A stretch of 64,000 nucleotides of DNA. Source: an uncultured bacterium (GTDB lineage Bacteria; Planctomycetota; UBA1135; UBA2386). Position 1 is the first letter of the stretch. Each line of letters opens with the position of its first letter. The stretch lies in the NCBI GenBank assembly GCA_937906475.1, contig CALCZA010000113.1, positions 76,980 through 140,979 of the forward strand. Reading direction: 5' to 3'. Position numbers and translations under genes: made by a program. Of this stretch, positions 39,985 through 48,723 are shown piece by piece. The notes beneath the pieces are model-generated. The model saw nothing but the letters and a program-made list of their open reading frames with translations. It was not told the DNA's origin and did not search any database.

Positions 39985-40730
39985 CCGAACAGGCGAATCG
40001 TGTTGTCGTAGGTCGCTGCTGCCGCTGCTTCGAGGGACAGCCCGCGAACCTCTGCCAGGCGCGTCAGTGTTTCAATGATCAGCGCCGGTTCGTTGCGACG
40101 GCCGCGGCGCGACTGCGGCGGCAAGAACGGTGCGTCGGTTTCGACGAGCACGCGATCGAGTGGTGCATATGCGCAAGCTTCACGCAATACGTCGTTCTTC
40201 GGGTAGGTCAGTGGACCTGCGAACGAAAGGTGCAGGCCGAGTTCGAGCGACTTCTTCGCTTCGGGGATGCCGCCCGAGAAGCAATGCATGACCCCGCGCA
40301 CAGGCTCCTCGTCATCTAGCACGCGGAACAGCGGTTCGAACGCGTCCCGGCAATGGAAGATCACCGGCTTGTCGAGTTTGCGCGCCAACGCGAGGTGCGC
40401 GCGCAAAGAGTGTTCTTGTTGCGCTAGTGGCGTGCGATCGCGGAAGCAATCGAGGCCGGTTTCGCCGATTGCGACACAGCTTGGATCGTGTCCGAGTTCG
40501 TCGATAATTGCCCACTGTTCGTCGAACTTGGTGCTGTCGTTGGGGTGCAGTCCCGCACTCCATCGCACGCCGGGCAGGCGAGCAAGTTCACGAGCGGCTT
40601 GGCTGGTTGGCGCGTCGATGCCGACGACGAGCAGAGCGCCGACCGATGCTGCAACTGCACGCGAATGGTCGTCTTCGGGGGCAACCTTGCCGTCGAGGCC
40701 AATGTGGCAATGGGAGTCGTAGACCTGCAT
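39981..40730 (-). CDS. tatD: TatD family metal-dependent deoxyribonuclease
   Basis: The product of 249 residues is a TIM-barrel hydrolase of the TatD family. Metal ligands are all present: YDSHCH at the N-terminus, GETGLD in the middle, then VIFHCRDA, MHCFSGG and ETDAPFL. Known members degrade DNA with 3'-5' exonuclease activity or act on D-aminoacyl esters. I took the ATG at 40730 because it begins right before the YDSHCH strand; the frame is open to 40808 but the added peptide has no family match. The gene is convergent with the TMTC-like gene and the stop codons overlap. Confidence 0.92.
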   Translation of the reverse strand: MQVYDSHCHIGLDGKVAPEDDHSRAVAASVGALLVVGIDAPTSQAARELARLPGVRWSAGLHPNDSTKFDEQWAIIDELGHDPSCVAIGETGLDCFRDRTPLAQQEHSLRAHLALARKLDKPVIFHCRDAFEPLFRVLDDEEPVRGVMHCFSGGIPEAKKSLELGLHLSFAGPLTYPKNDVLREACAYAPLDRVLVETDAPFLPPQSRRGRRNEPALIIETLTRLAEVRGLSLEAAAAATYDNTIRLFG

Positions 40731-40845
40731 AGGGAGCACTCTAGAAATAGTTCTGGGCCGCAACAGTAGTAGGCGGCCGTGCCACGGCGAGTGCTGTTTC
40801 CCGTCCATGCGCCCATGAATACTGCCGCCTCCATCGTCGTCGCAG

Positions 40846-40998
40846 ATGAATCACGCCAGGGCCTACGCGGCTTACTTATATCTGGGCAATATGCTGGCCG
40901 ACATCATGCTGGCCGACATGGACCCCGCGCCCGCCCGTGAGTCTTGGTCGAAGGCCATGGCGCAGTACCCGCACAATGTTGAACTTCGCGCGGAGTAA
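40846..40998 (+). pseudogene. TPR-repeat fragment, 50 codons
   Basis: The frame from ATG 40846 to TAA 40998 gives a helix pair of TPR type: ARAYAAYLYLGNMLADI and ARESWSKAMAQYPHNVELRAE. This ends exactly as a TPR repeat does. Inside it, a 15-base unit ATGCTGGCCGACAT(C/G) is duplicated in tandem (40891-40920). No start signal or larger gene is attached, so it is probably the remnant of a TPR protein, possibly a cousin of the TMTC tail. A small gene cannot be excluded. Confidence 0.45.
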
Positions 40999-41189
40999 CA
41001 CAACTAGGATCACGCGTTGGCCGATTTGTCCCGAACCTCGGGGACTTTTGGAGCGGTTGGTCCGCATGGACGTCTCGCGAGTGTCACATGTGAAGAAAGC
41101 GAGACCCGAAACGCGATGACGATCGTTACAGGTGCGCACAAGACGATGGGTAGCTACTGGATTATGGATGATGGATTGGAACGGGCATT

Positions 41190-41219
41190 TTGCAACGCAT
41201 ACCGGGCTAGGAATAAGAT
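41190..41219 (+). promoter_or_regulatory. Possible sigma-70-type promoter
   Basis: TTGCAA and TAAGAT are separated by 18 bases, 25 bases before the ATG at 41245. Confidence 0.35.
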
Positions 41220-41244
41220 TGGATCTGGAGTGTCGAAGCTGCGC

Positions 41245-42336
41245 ATGTTGAGAATTGTGTTTGCTGTTGCCGTCGCGTGTTGCGCGCCGTTGCTTGCCCA
41301 GGATCCGCTTGCGGATGCAACTCGCGGTGCCGAGCAGTTCGCCAAGAAGTCGGCGGCATCGCAGAAGCGTATGGTCAAGGAAGTGCTCGAAACGGTCGAG
41401 GCGGTGGGGGGCGACTCGTTCGATGCGATTCGCGCAATCGTCCTGGCTGGCGAGGTGCGCAAGGACGCTGCGGTGAAGGCGGGCAAGCCCAAGAAGCCCA
41501 AGAAGCGCGCTCCGAAGTCTGGCAGCAGTTCGTGGGAGATGCCGGCAACCGTGTTCTATATCTATGGCCGCCGGAGTATCGAAAAAGCTGGCGGGTCGGC
41601 TTCGAAGAAGCGAGCGTTGGCGCGGCGGGCCGCGGTCGAGTTGACGCTGCTCGGCATGATGCCAGAGACCGATCGTGCCCTTGCAGAACTCGAACGAGCA
41701 CTCGACAACGATCACGCGGCCGATCAGTTTGCGGCGTTCCTGGAGACGTGGCGCAACGGCGATGAGAGCTTTTACGAGGCGTTGGACCGGACCGCGGGAA
41801 CCGAGGACAGCGTGTTCTTCTACGATGTCATGCTCGGCGATTTCGTTGGTGCGTTCGCCGCGGGCAAGGACCCGGCCTCACGTGAGGTGAAGAAGGGGCT
41901 CAGCGCATCGCACGATGCCTTGCACGACGCGTTCTTGTCCTACCGTCAATACCGCGCATTCCGCGAGGCGTTGGCGCTATCGCTGGTGCTGCCACCCGAC
42001 ATTCCACTGCCCAAGCGACTGCAGCGCTACGAGGACAAGGCTGCCGGCAACTCGTTGCGCGAACAGGCCGTGATGATGTTGGCGCTCGCCAACTACGACC
42101 CTCTGGCAGTTGTCAAACGTGTTCGCGACACCGCCGATCCGCTGTCGCAGCCACTGTGGGCGAAGCGTCATGATCCCTACCCCGCGTGGTCGAAGTTGTT
42201 CCAAGCTGCGGTCCCTGAGATACTCAAGCATGCGAGTAGCACGGACGAGTTCTTGAAGCAGGCTCTTGAGAAGCGCATGAGCGATGCGCGCAAGATGCGC
42301 AAGGTCGCGGGTTTGGTGGGACTCGGCCAGGCATAG
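41245..42336 (+). CDS. Secreted protein of unknown function
   Basis: The 363-residue product opens with a signal peptide (MLRIVFAVAVACCAPLLAQ) and probable cleavage after LAQ. A lysine-rich stretch (KPKKPKKRAPK) lies near residue 80. The rest is predicted helical, with RALARRAAVELTLLG and FLSYRQYRAFREALALSLVLP. No family motif is recognised. I chose the ATG at 41245; a GTG at 41230 would add five residues with a basic N-terminus and is equally possible. It is followed by the convergent AlkD-like gene 27 bases later. Confidence 0.7.
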   Translation: MLRIVFAVAVACCAPLLAQDPLADATRGAEQFAKKSAASQKRMVKEVLETVEAVGGDSFDAIRAIVLAGEVRKDAAVKAGKPKKPKKRAPKSGSSSWEMPATVFYIYGRRSIEKAGGSASKKRALARRAAVELTLLGMMPETDRALAELERALDNDHAADQFAAFLETWRNGDESFYEALDRTAGTEDSVFFYDVMLGDFVGAFAAGKDPASREVKKGLSASHDALHDAFLSYRQYRAFREALALSLVLPPDIPLPKRLQRYEDKAAGNSLREQAVMMLALANYDPLAVVKRVRDTADPLSQPLWAKRHDPYPAWSKLFQAAVPEILKHASSTDEFLKQALEKRMSDARKMRKVAGLVGLGQA

Positions 42337-42363
42337 GCCGCTGCGCGGGCGCCTCGCTCAGCG

Positions 42364-43017
42364 CTACTTGAGCGTGCGGCCGTGTTCCTTCGCAAAGGCT
42401 GTCACGGCGTCCTCATGCATCTCGGCCGCAGCAGCGAGCACGTCGTCGATGGCCGTTTGTAGCAGCGGAGTCTCTTCGACCAGCAGTGGGGTCACCAGTT
42501 CCTCGAAGCGAGTGAACACGGTGTTGTCCGTAGTCATCGGTGCTTTGGTCGCGCGCACCGCGGCCCGGCGAAGTTGTTCGTTGGCATCCTTGGCCAGCTT
42601 GTTCAGGTCCTTCCAGAGCTTTTTGTTCTTGCAGATCAATGGGCCGAGCACGTCGGCTGCGATGCGCTCGTTGACCGCCTCGGCCGTCGTATCCTTGAGC
42701 AGACCTTCGACGAATGGCATGTCTGGTGGTTCGAGCAGTGATGCGCGCATCGCCAGGATCTCGATACCAACACGGCGCAGTTCGTGGGTCTTGCTGCCCC
42801 AAAGTGTGCGTACAAACGCTGTCATCTGGGCGCGCCCCATTTCGGGGTAGAGCGCCGTTAGGTCGGTTGCCGCGGCGATCACTTCCTCGTCGCTGGCGCC
42901 GAGGAACTTCAGGCCGTCTCCGAACTGAGCGGCTTGCTCCGTCGCGAGTTCTTCCGAACCCTTGGCGGTAAGGCGCTGGCGCAGAAGCGCTTGCTCACGT
43001 CCGAAGTTCATACTCAT
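42364..43017 (-). CDS. AlkD-like HEAT-repeat protein (DNA alkylation repeat family)
   Basis: The 217-residue all-helical product matches the pattern of DNA alkylation repeat proteins: FLGASDEEVIAAATDL, a LWGSKTHELRRVGIEILA helix pair, then LLKDTTAEAVNERIAADVLGPLI and LRRAAVRATKAP. In AlkD-type glycosylases this fold removes 3- and 7-alkylpurines from DNA without flipping the base. The catalytic Asp/Trp set cannot be checked with certainty by eye, so the protein could be a non-catalytic relative. It lies 16 bases after the cystathionine beta-synthase gene on the same strand and is probably read with it. Confidence 0.65.
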   Translation of the reverse strand: MSMNFGREQALLRQRLTAKGSEELATEQAAQFGDGLKFLGASDEEVIAAATDLTALYPEMGRAQMTAFVRTLWGSKTHELRRVGIEILAMRASLLEPPDMPFVEGLLKDTTAEAVNERIAADVLGPLICKNKKLWKDLNKLAKDANEQLRRAAVRATKAPMTTDNTVFTRFEELVTPLLVEETPLLQTAIDDVLAAAAEMHEDAVTAFAKEHGRTLK

Positions 43018-43033
43018 GGTTTCAATCCGGGCT

Positions 43034-44392
43034 TCACGCGGAGGGCTTCTTCGTGAGGTGTTCGATCAGATCGAGCTTGGTGATGATTCCCTTCACATGG
43101 AGATCGTCATCAACGACCAAGGCGACCTCGCCACGTTCGAAGATATGCGGTAGTTCACTTGCGTCCGCGTGCGGCGCAATCGTCGAGACTTTCCGGACCA
43201 TAATCTCAGCGATCGAGGTGCTCGGAGATGCGCCATCGACGAGGACACGTAAAGCATCAGCCTCCGTGAGGATACCAGCAAGCTTGTCGGCGTCGGTAAC
43301 GGGAACTTGGGAGAAGCCGCCTTCCTTGAACATCGTGACGGCCTTGCTGAGCGGGTCGGCGACGTCGACGGTTGCGACCTGCTTGTGAGGCATGCTGCGT
43401 AGGAACTCTTCTACGGTGCCTACGCTCCAGGAATCCTCAAGGAAGCCGTTCTCTCGCATCCAGCGGTCATCGACATACTTCGTCAGGTAGTTCCGGATGC
43501 CGTCGGAGAGGATGCAGACGATGCGCGCACCCTTCTGGAAGTCCTTGGCAATTTGCATCGCCGCCCAGACGGCCGCCCCACAGGAACCGCCAACGAGCAG
43601 GCCTTCTTGGCGGATCACCTGGCGCGCGGTGCGGAAGCTGTCTTGGTCGTTCGAACGAACCCACTGGTCGACGAGGCCGCGCTCGAGCACTTCGGGGATG
43701 AAGTCGTAGCCAATGCCCTCGACCTTGTAGCTTTTGATTTCGCCAGGGCCGGCGAGGATCGAACCATCGGGATCGACGCCAACGATCTTACAGTTGGGTA
43801 TGCGCTTTTTCACCGCGCGCGCCACGCCGGTCAGCGTGCCGCCGGTGCCGGCGGTCATGACGACTGCGTCTAGATTGTCTTCAAACGAATCACAGATCTC
43901 GACGCCGGTTCCTTCTTCGTGGGCCAGCGGGTTTGAAGGGTTGCCGTATTGGTTGAGAATATGGGCGTTGGGGATTACCTCGCGCAGACGATTGGCCACG
44001 CTGATATGGCTTTCCGGTGCGTCCCACGCCGCCTCGGTGGGGGTGCGAATGATTTCGGCGCCGAGCGCTTCGAGCACTACTTGTTTCTCGCGCGACATTT
44101 TTTCCGGCATCGTGATGATGACGCGGTAGCCGCGCACTGCGGCGGCCAGAGCGAGACCGATGCCGGTGTTTCCGGAGGTCGGTTCAATCAGCGTGTCACC
44201 GGGCTTGATGCGGCCTGACTTCTCAGCGTCGAGCAACATTCGCACACCGATGCGATCCTTGACGGAACCGCCGGGGTTGAGGAATTCGCACTTGCCGTAG
44301 ATCTCTTGGTCGAGGTTGCGACCAATTCGGGCAAGGCGGACGATTGGCGTTTTGCCAACCGTTGAGAGAATAGAATCGTGGATGCGCGTCAT
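43034..44392 (-). CDS. cbs: Cystathionine beta-synthase with C-terminal CBS pair
   Basis: The 452-residue product is a fold-type II PLP enzyme that joins homocysteine and serine in transsulfuration (or makes cysteine from O-acetylserine in some relatives). The PLP lysine is K45 in NPGGSVKDRIG; PTSGNTGIGLA at 71-81 binds the substrate carboxylate; AGTGGTLTG is the phosphate-binding loop. Residues from about 330 onward form two CBS domains (GGFSQVPVTDADKLAGILTE and GEVALVVDDDLHVKGIITK). There is no N-terminal heme domain. CBS tandem domains often bind adenosyl ligands and regulate activity. The ATG at 44392 gives the usual family N-terminus. Confidence 0.93.
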   Translation of the reverse strand: MTRIHDSILSTVGKTPIVRLARIGRNLDQEIYGKCEFLNPGGSVKDRIGVRMLLDAEKSGRIKPGDTLIEPTSGNTGIGLALAAAVRGYRVIITMPEKMSREKQVVLEALGAEIIRTPTEAAWDAPESHISVANRLREVIPNAHILNQYGNPSNPLAHEEGTGVEICDSFEDNLDAVVMTAGTGGTLTGVARAVKKRIPNCKIVGVDPDGSILAGPGEIKSYKVEGIGYDFIPEVLERGLVDQWVRSNDQDSFRTARQVIRQEGLLVGGSCGAAVWAAMQIAKDFQKGARIVCILSDGIRNYLTKYVDDRWMRENGFLEDSWSVGTVEEFLRSMPHKQVATVDVADPLSKAVTMFKEGGFSQVPVTDADKLAGILTEADALRVLVDGASPSTSIAEIMVRKVSTIAPHADASELPHIFERGEVALVVDDDLHVKGIITKLDLIEHLTKKPSA

Positions 44393-44542
44393 ATGGGCTG
44401 CGAGAATGTCCCTGATCTAAGCAGGATGACGCCAATAAGGGAATGCCGCGCATCGTTGGTAGGCCGACTGGGGCCGTAGAAGCGGTTTCTTTCGATACGC
44501 CGCTTGCTCGCTGCCCCTCTTGCCCGCATCGTCGCTCGGCCC

Positions 44543-46432
44543 GTGAACGAGTCTGAGCCGAATAGCGTCCCTCCAACCAATCCAGCCGTGCCGAGTGAGC
44601 CAAGTAAGGAGCCGTCCGCGGCGCCTGCGACGCCAGCATCTTCGGCCCCGTCGGATTCGGCTGCTGCCGCATCTAGTCCTTCCGCTGCCAGCACGCCGGC
44701 ACCTGCTGGTGAGTCTGGTGGAGAACAACCGCCCAGTAGCGGAGGCCAAGCCAGTAGCGAAGGCCGAGCCAGTAGCGGAGGCCAAGCCAGTAGCGAAGGC
44801 CGAGCAGGTAGCGAAGGCGATGCCGGTGATGGGCAGAAGCGCCGCCGTCGTCGCCGTCGTCGCCGCAACGCTGGCGCCGAAGGTGAAGGTGTCGCGGGCG
44901 AAGGTGTCGCGGGCGAAGGTGGTGCCGATGCCGCGCCGGCAATTGACGGCGCGACCGAAGGTGCAGCCGCCGGTTCGGCTGCAGAAGGCGCTCGCGATCC
45001 CAAAGCGAACGCGCGAACGCGCAAACCACGTCCCAAGAAAGAGCGCGGTCGCAACGACCGCGGTCGCAACGAACGTGGTGGCAGCGAACGCGGTCGCGAA
45101 GCTGCGCGTCGTGATGACGGTCGCAACGATCGCCGTCGCGGCGGCAAGGACTCGCAACACTCGGCGGCGATTGCTGTGCGCGCGCTCGCCGACATGGCGC
45201 GCGCGTTGTTGCACATCGAAGGCGTTGATCCGTTGGCCATGCCGCGTTACCTCGACTTGCAGTTGCGCGTTCCGCTTGATGGCGGCAACGACATCCGGCA
45301 CGCGGCTGGCACCGCGGTCGAACAGATCTTGCAACGCGTTCGCGAAGTGCGTGAGCACGAGCAAGCGCTGCGGCCTGGTGCGGTCTACAGCTACTTCTCT
45401 GATAGCTCTCACGAAGAAGGCTGTCGCCCGATCGAGCCGCGCCACGTGTTCGATGGTTACTCGTCGACGGGCAAGCCGAAGTTCGCGGACTTCGTGACGT
45501 TAGCGATCGAGCGCAAGGACCCAGAGATTGAGCGCATGCTCGCGGGCGAAGAGATCGTGTTGACGCACGTGACCATGGGCCGCGTGTTGCGTACCCAGCA
45601 ACTCGCGGAGTTCGGCAGCAACTCGCCGGTGTTCAAGATTCTTGGTCAGGTCAACGCGGGTTTGTTCCGCGTGCTTGGTGATGCGGGCCGTTGTGCGTTC
45701 AGCTTCCAGTTGCTGCGCGGCAAGACCCTCGAAGGCCGCGTGCGGTTGCGTCTGCACCCGGTCTCTGCGGTCGATCCGATGGATCTTGCCGATCCTGCGT
45801 TGATGCAGATTCTCAGCCGATTCCAACGCAAACTCGATACCGAAGCGCTGCGACTCGAAGGCCAACTGAAGGGCGGCGAAGTTGACGAAGAAGAGTTCGT
45901 CTTGCCGCTGCTGCAAGAGTTCGCCAAGCAACTGCAGAGCCGCACCCGCAACACCGGCCGGCGTACGCAGCACGGCATCGAACGCAGTGAAGAGGGCCAG
46001 CGCCCGACCGCGAAGGCCTATCCCGATGCGGGTGAAGCCAACGACGCATCGATTCTGTGGGACATCGACCAGAGCACGGTGATCGTGCTGGGGCCGAAGG
46101 GCCGCGTGCATGTGTTCTCGCCGCAGGCAAAGCATGTGACCTCGGTCGCTATGCAGCGCCCGGCCGTCGAACGTCGTCGCCAGCAAGGTCGGTGGCGTCT
46201 TGCCGAGCCGGAAGAGCGCGGTGAATTCCGGATCCAGATCAAGCAACTGATCGCTGCCGGTAAGGACGACGTGGCGGATGATACCGTGGTGCCTGAGTCA
46301 TCAGTTGGTTCGCCCGCTAAGACCTCTCCCGAAGCCGCTGCGCCGGCAGCGGTAGCGCCTGCTAGTGACGCCAGTGCGCCTGCGAAGCCGGGCGATGGTA
46401 GCGATGCTGGCAATGGGGATCCGCAAGCGTGA
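44543..46432 (+). CDS. Arg/Gly-rich protein with conserved C-terminal domain of unknown function
   Basis: The first 210 residues are low complexity: Ser/Ala/Pro, then five repeats of a hexapeptide related to ASSEGR/ASSGGQ, a run of eight arginines, EGVAGEGVAGEG, and an RGRND/RGRNE/RGGSE basic stretch resembling RNA-binding RG boxes. From about residue 212 there is a folded part (HSAAIAVRALADMARALLHIEG, RPGAVYSYFSDSSHEEGCRP, MGRVLRTQQLAEFG) to about 560, then another Ala/Pro tail. I do not recognise the domain. The start is uncertain: GTG 44543 is the first likely one, while TTG at 44504 is possible; neither has a clear ribosome site. Its stop overlaps the next start in GTGA. Confidence 0.7.
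   Translation: MNESEPNSVPPTNPAVPSEPSKEPSAAPATPASSAPSDSAAAASSPSAASTPAPAGESGGEQPPSSGGQASSEGRASSGGQASSEGRAGSEGDAGDGQKRRRRRRRRRNAGAEGEGVAGEGVAGEGGADAAPAIDGATEGAAAGSAAEGARDPKANARTRKPRPKKERGRNDRGRNERGGSERGREAARRDDGRNDRRRGGKDSQHSAAIAVRALADMARALLHIEGVDPLAMPRYLDLQLRVPLDGGNDIRHAAGTAVEQILQRVREVREHEQALRPGAVYSYFSDSSHEEGCRPIEPRHVFDGYSSTGKPKFADFVTLAIERKDPEIERMLAGEEIVLTHVTMGRVLRTQQLAEFGSNSPVFKILGQVNAGLFRVLGDAGRCAFSFQLLRGKTLEGRVRLRLHPVSAVDPMDLADPALMQILSRFQRKLDTEALRLEGQLKGGEVDEEEFVLPLLQEFAKQLQSRTRNTGRRTQHGIERSEEGQRPTAKAYPDAGEANDASILWDIDQSTVIVLGPKGRVHVFSPQAKHVTSVAMQRPAVERRRQQGRWRLAEPEERGEFRIQIKQLIAAGKDDVADDTVVPESSVGSPAKTSPEAAAPAAVAPASDASAPAKPGDGSDAGNGDPQA
44732..44821 (+). repeat. Five tandem 18-bp units in the Arg/Gly-rich gene
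   Basis: Units of the type GCCAGTAGCGAAGGCCGA start at 44732, 44750, 44768, 44786 and 44804 and alternate between two versions (GGAGGCCAA and GAAGGCCGA ends), so the last expansion copied a 36-base pair. Confidence 0.9.
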
Positions 46433-46962
46433 GTGAGTCGCGGATTGGCATTGTCACCATCAGCGACCGAGCTAGCACTGGGGTTTATGAGGACCAGAGC
46501 GGCCCGGCGATCGAGGCGGCATTGCGCGACTATCTGGCGACCGATTGCGTGTTCGAAAAGCGTGTTATCGCCGACGAACGCGAGTTGATCGGTGCGACGT
46601 TGCGTGAACTGGCTGCTGCCGGATGCTCGTTGATTTGCACGACCGGCGGTACCGGGCCATCCCCGCGTGACTTGACCCCCGAAGCTATTCGTGACGTGTG
46701 CCACAAAGAGTTGCCTGGCTTTGGCGAGAAGATGCGGGCCGCATCACTCGAGGTCGGCGTTCCGACGGCGATCCTGTCTCGGCAAACTGCAGCGATTCTT
46801 GGCAATGCACTGGTCGTGACGTTGCCAGGCAAGCCGGGTTCGATCCGCGTGTGTCTAGATGCGGTGTTCCCTGCGATTCCATACTGTATCGATCTGATCG
46901 GCGGCGCTCGTCTCGAAGGCAATCCCGATGTCGTGCAGGTGTTCCGGCCGCCTGGCAAGTAG
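46429..46962 (+). CDS. mogA: Molybdopterin adenylyltransferase MogA/MoaB family
   Basis: The 177-residue product belongs to the MogA/MoaB family, which adenylates molybdopterin before molybdate insertion. The signature CTTGGTGPSPRDLTPEA is intact, SDRASTGVYEDQSGP is the substrate loop and LPGKPGSIRVCLDAV the C-terminal helix start. The GTG start overlaps the stop of the Arg/Gly-rich gene, which suggests translational coupling although no functional link is obvious. No other molybdenum cofactor genes are in the window, so a stand-alone MoaB-like role cannot be excluded. Confidence 0.9.
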   Translation: MSESRIGIVTISDRASTGVYEDQSGPAIEAALRDYLATDCVFEKRVIADERELIGATLRELAAAGCSLICTTGGTGPSPRDLTPEAIRDVCHKELPGFGEKMRAASLEVGVPTAILSRQTAAILGNALVVTLPGKPGSIRVCLDAVFPAIPYCIDLIGGARLEGNPDVVQVFRPPGK

Positions 46963-47047
46963 CCGCGACCGCTGGCCGCGAACCATCTTGGTGGCATGCC
47001 ACGCGCCACAACTTTAGTTACTGATAGCCAAACCGAAGACTGCGACC

Positions 47048-47512
47048 ATGACTGACACGTTGACCAAGGAACAGTTCGTTGAGATGTTGCGCCCGCTGGC
47101 CGAGGCGTTGCAGGCGATTGACGTAGATGCAGCCGATGCTGCCGCCCAAGCAGAGAAGGCTGCGGCCTTTGGCGGCGATGCCATTGCGGCGATTCGTGCC
47201 GCTGCGACGGCGCACATCGATTCCGATTGGTTGCTGCCGAAGGAAGCAGGTGGAGTTCGCTTCGGTCGGGTCGCGAAAGAACTGTGCGGATTTAGCGTGG
47301 ACTGCGTGTTCATGAACAGTCCGGGGCCGCGCCACCGTCACCCGAACGGCGAGATTGACTTGTGCTTCGGGATCTCGGGTGCGTCGCGCTTCGACGGCCA
47401 ACCCGAAGGTTGGATTGTGTATGGCAAAGGCAGTGTGCACGTCCCGACCGTGACCGGCGGCGAGATGTTGATCCTCTACTTCCTGCCCGGCGGCGCGATC
47501 GAGTTCCTGTAA
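47048..47512 (+). CDS. DUF4863 / p-hydroxylaminobenzoate lyase (PnbB)-like protein
   Basis: The 154-residue product matches my memory of the DUF4863 family, whose characterised member PnbB converts 4-hydroxylaminobenzoate. Conserved parts are RHRHPNGEIDLCFGISG, FDGQPEGWIVYGKGSVHVP and the C-terminal LPGGAIEF; the histidines and acidic residue are likely metal or substrate ligands. The N-terminal 60 residues form a helical, alanine-rich part. The ATG at 47048 comes 85 bases after mogA. The specific substrate here is unknown. Confidence 0.65.
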   Translation: MTDTLTKEQFVEMLRPLAEALQAIDVDAADAAAQAEKAAAFGGDAIAAIRAAATAHIDSDWLLPKEAGGVRFGRVAKELCGFSVDCVFMNSPGPRHRHPNGEIDLCFGISGASRFDGQPEGWIVYGKGSVHVPTVTGGEMLILYFLPGGAIEFL

Positions 47513-47703
47513 GGAGCGCGAGTCGCTAGCAGTGCTTGAGGTGCCCGCGCGCGCTGTCGCGAGGGGCGGGCAGTCAGCCTGCAGCGCGTCGAGGTGATCT
47601 GTCAGGGCTAGCCGCGGCACGAGCGTGACCATCGGCGTTGCCGGTGGTCGCCGCCGCCAATTGTCATGCTGCCGGTTCGCTACGACTCGTTTGGCTAGAC
47701 GCC

Positions 47704-48723
47704 TTACTTGTGCTTGTCGAGCAAGGTCTGAATGGTATTGGCGACCACATCGGTCGGTGCGGTCTTCAGCTTCTCTTCCAGCCAAGCGACAGATGCCTCG
47801 CCTTCAATCTGATCGATTGCGTGCACGCAGATGTTCAGGAACAGCGGGTTCTGTTGTTCGCGTGGTGGGTTGTCGTAGACCTTCTTGATCGATGTGAGCG
47901 CTGGCAGTGACTTGCGTTTGCCGAGCTCCTTGATGCATTCCTGGATCGTGACCGCATCGTGTTCGACGCGCGTCAGCAACACCGTCAGGGTCTCTTCGAG
48001 CTTGGAGTCGTCACTGCGAATGTAGCGTTGCACGAAGTTGTTAAAGCCGGTGGTCGCATAGGCGGCTTGGTCCGGGATCTGCATGCCGGCGCCTTGCGCG
48101 CGGTCGAGGTTGATGCCGCGGCTTGACTCGGTCATCAAGATCCGTCGCAGTAGTTGGCCGGCCAATGGCTTGTCGTGCGATAGCAGTAGGTCGGCTGCCC
48201 ACCAACGCAAGCGCGGGAATGGCATGCGGTGACCTTGCAGCACGTCCTTGGCGATCTGCTTACCGGCCTTTGCATCCAATCGGATGGCGATCTCCATCAG
48301 CCATTTGATCTCGTTAAAGTCGGTTTTTACGTCGGCTTTGCGAAGCCGAGTGGTGACCGGTTCCCAGGCATCGCCGCCACACGACTCGAACGCTCTGACG
48401 ATCGCGATCAGTTCTCGCTTGGCGTTTTGGAAGTCCGGTTCGGTGATGCGGGAGTCGGCCGTCAGCGGGGCGTAGATCTTGAGCTTTTGCAGTAGGGCCA
48501 GCGGACCTTGTCCTTCGGAAGTCTGCTCTAGCCGCATTCTGGTGATTTCGCCGAGCATCTTCTCGAGCGTCTCATCCACCTTTTTCAACTGCACGGCTTG
48601 GGCCGCGAGTTCCGTTTTGGTCTGTAGCCAAGTGTAGCCGGCAAAGCCGATGGCTCCAATAAGAGCGATGGCGAGGAGTGGGGCGACCGTCGAGCGGCCA
48701 CTTTGGAGTGCGGGCGAAGTCAT
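47704..48723 (-). CDS. Single-pass membrane protein with helical repeat-like domain
   Basis: The 339-residue product has a short cytoplasmic N-terminus, one membrane segment (about residues 13-35, VAPLLAIALIGAIGFAGYTWL), a coiled-coil-like stretch (LKKVDETLEKMLGEITRM) and a helical C-terminal part reminiscent of HEAT repeats (FPRLRWWAADLLLSHDKPLA, IQECIKELGKRKSLPALTSI). I do not recognise the family. The ATG at 48723 starts just before the membrane segment; the frame is open to 48813 but the added sequence is a basic stretch without family support. Confidence 0.7.
   Translation of the reverse strand: MTSPALQSGRSTVAPLLAIALIGAIGFAGYTWLQTKTELAAQAVQLKKVDETLEKMLGEITRMRLEQTSEGQGPLALLQKLKIYAPLTADSRITEPDFQNAKRELIAIVRAFESCGGDAWEPVTTRLRKADVKTDFNEIKWLMEIAIRLDAKAGKQIAKDVLQGHRMPFPRLRWWAADLLLSHDKPLAGQLLRRILMTESSRGINLDRAQGAGMQIPDQAAYATTGFNNFVQRYIRSDDSKLEETLTVLLTRVEHDAVTIQECIKELGKRKSLPALTSIKKVYDNPPREQQNPLFLNICVHAIDQIEGEASVAWLEEKLKTAPTDVVANTIQTLLDKHK

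Larger units (their letters stand above)
40731..41244. other. Intergenic region between divergent genes with a TPR remnant and possible promoter
   Basis: The region upstream of tatD and of the 41245 gene contains a short TPR-like frame (40846), a small CCCGA/TCGGG hairpin near 41031, and a promoter-like pair at 41190. The frame of the 41245 gene is open from 41017 but the signal peptide starts much later. Confidence 0.5.

Noticed and set aside
40876-41715. Minus-strand frame across the 41000 region
   Set aside because: It is antisense to the signal-peptide gene at 41245 and has no motif.
44732-44821. 18-bp repeats considered as a CRISPR-like array
   Set aside because: The units are directly adjacent without spacers and lie in frame inside a coding region.
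47513-47633. Minus-strand stretch starting MVTLVPRLALTDHLDALQAD
   Set aside because: It looks protein-like for about 40 residues but runs on as antisense of the DUF4863 gene and has no stop at a sensible place; too weak to call a remnant.
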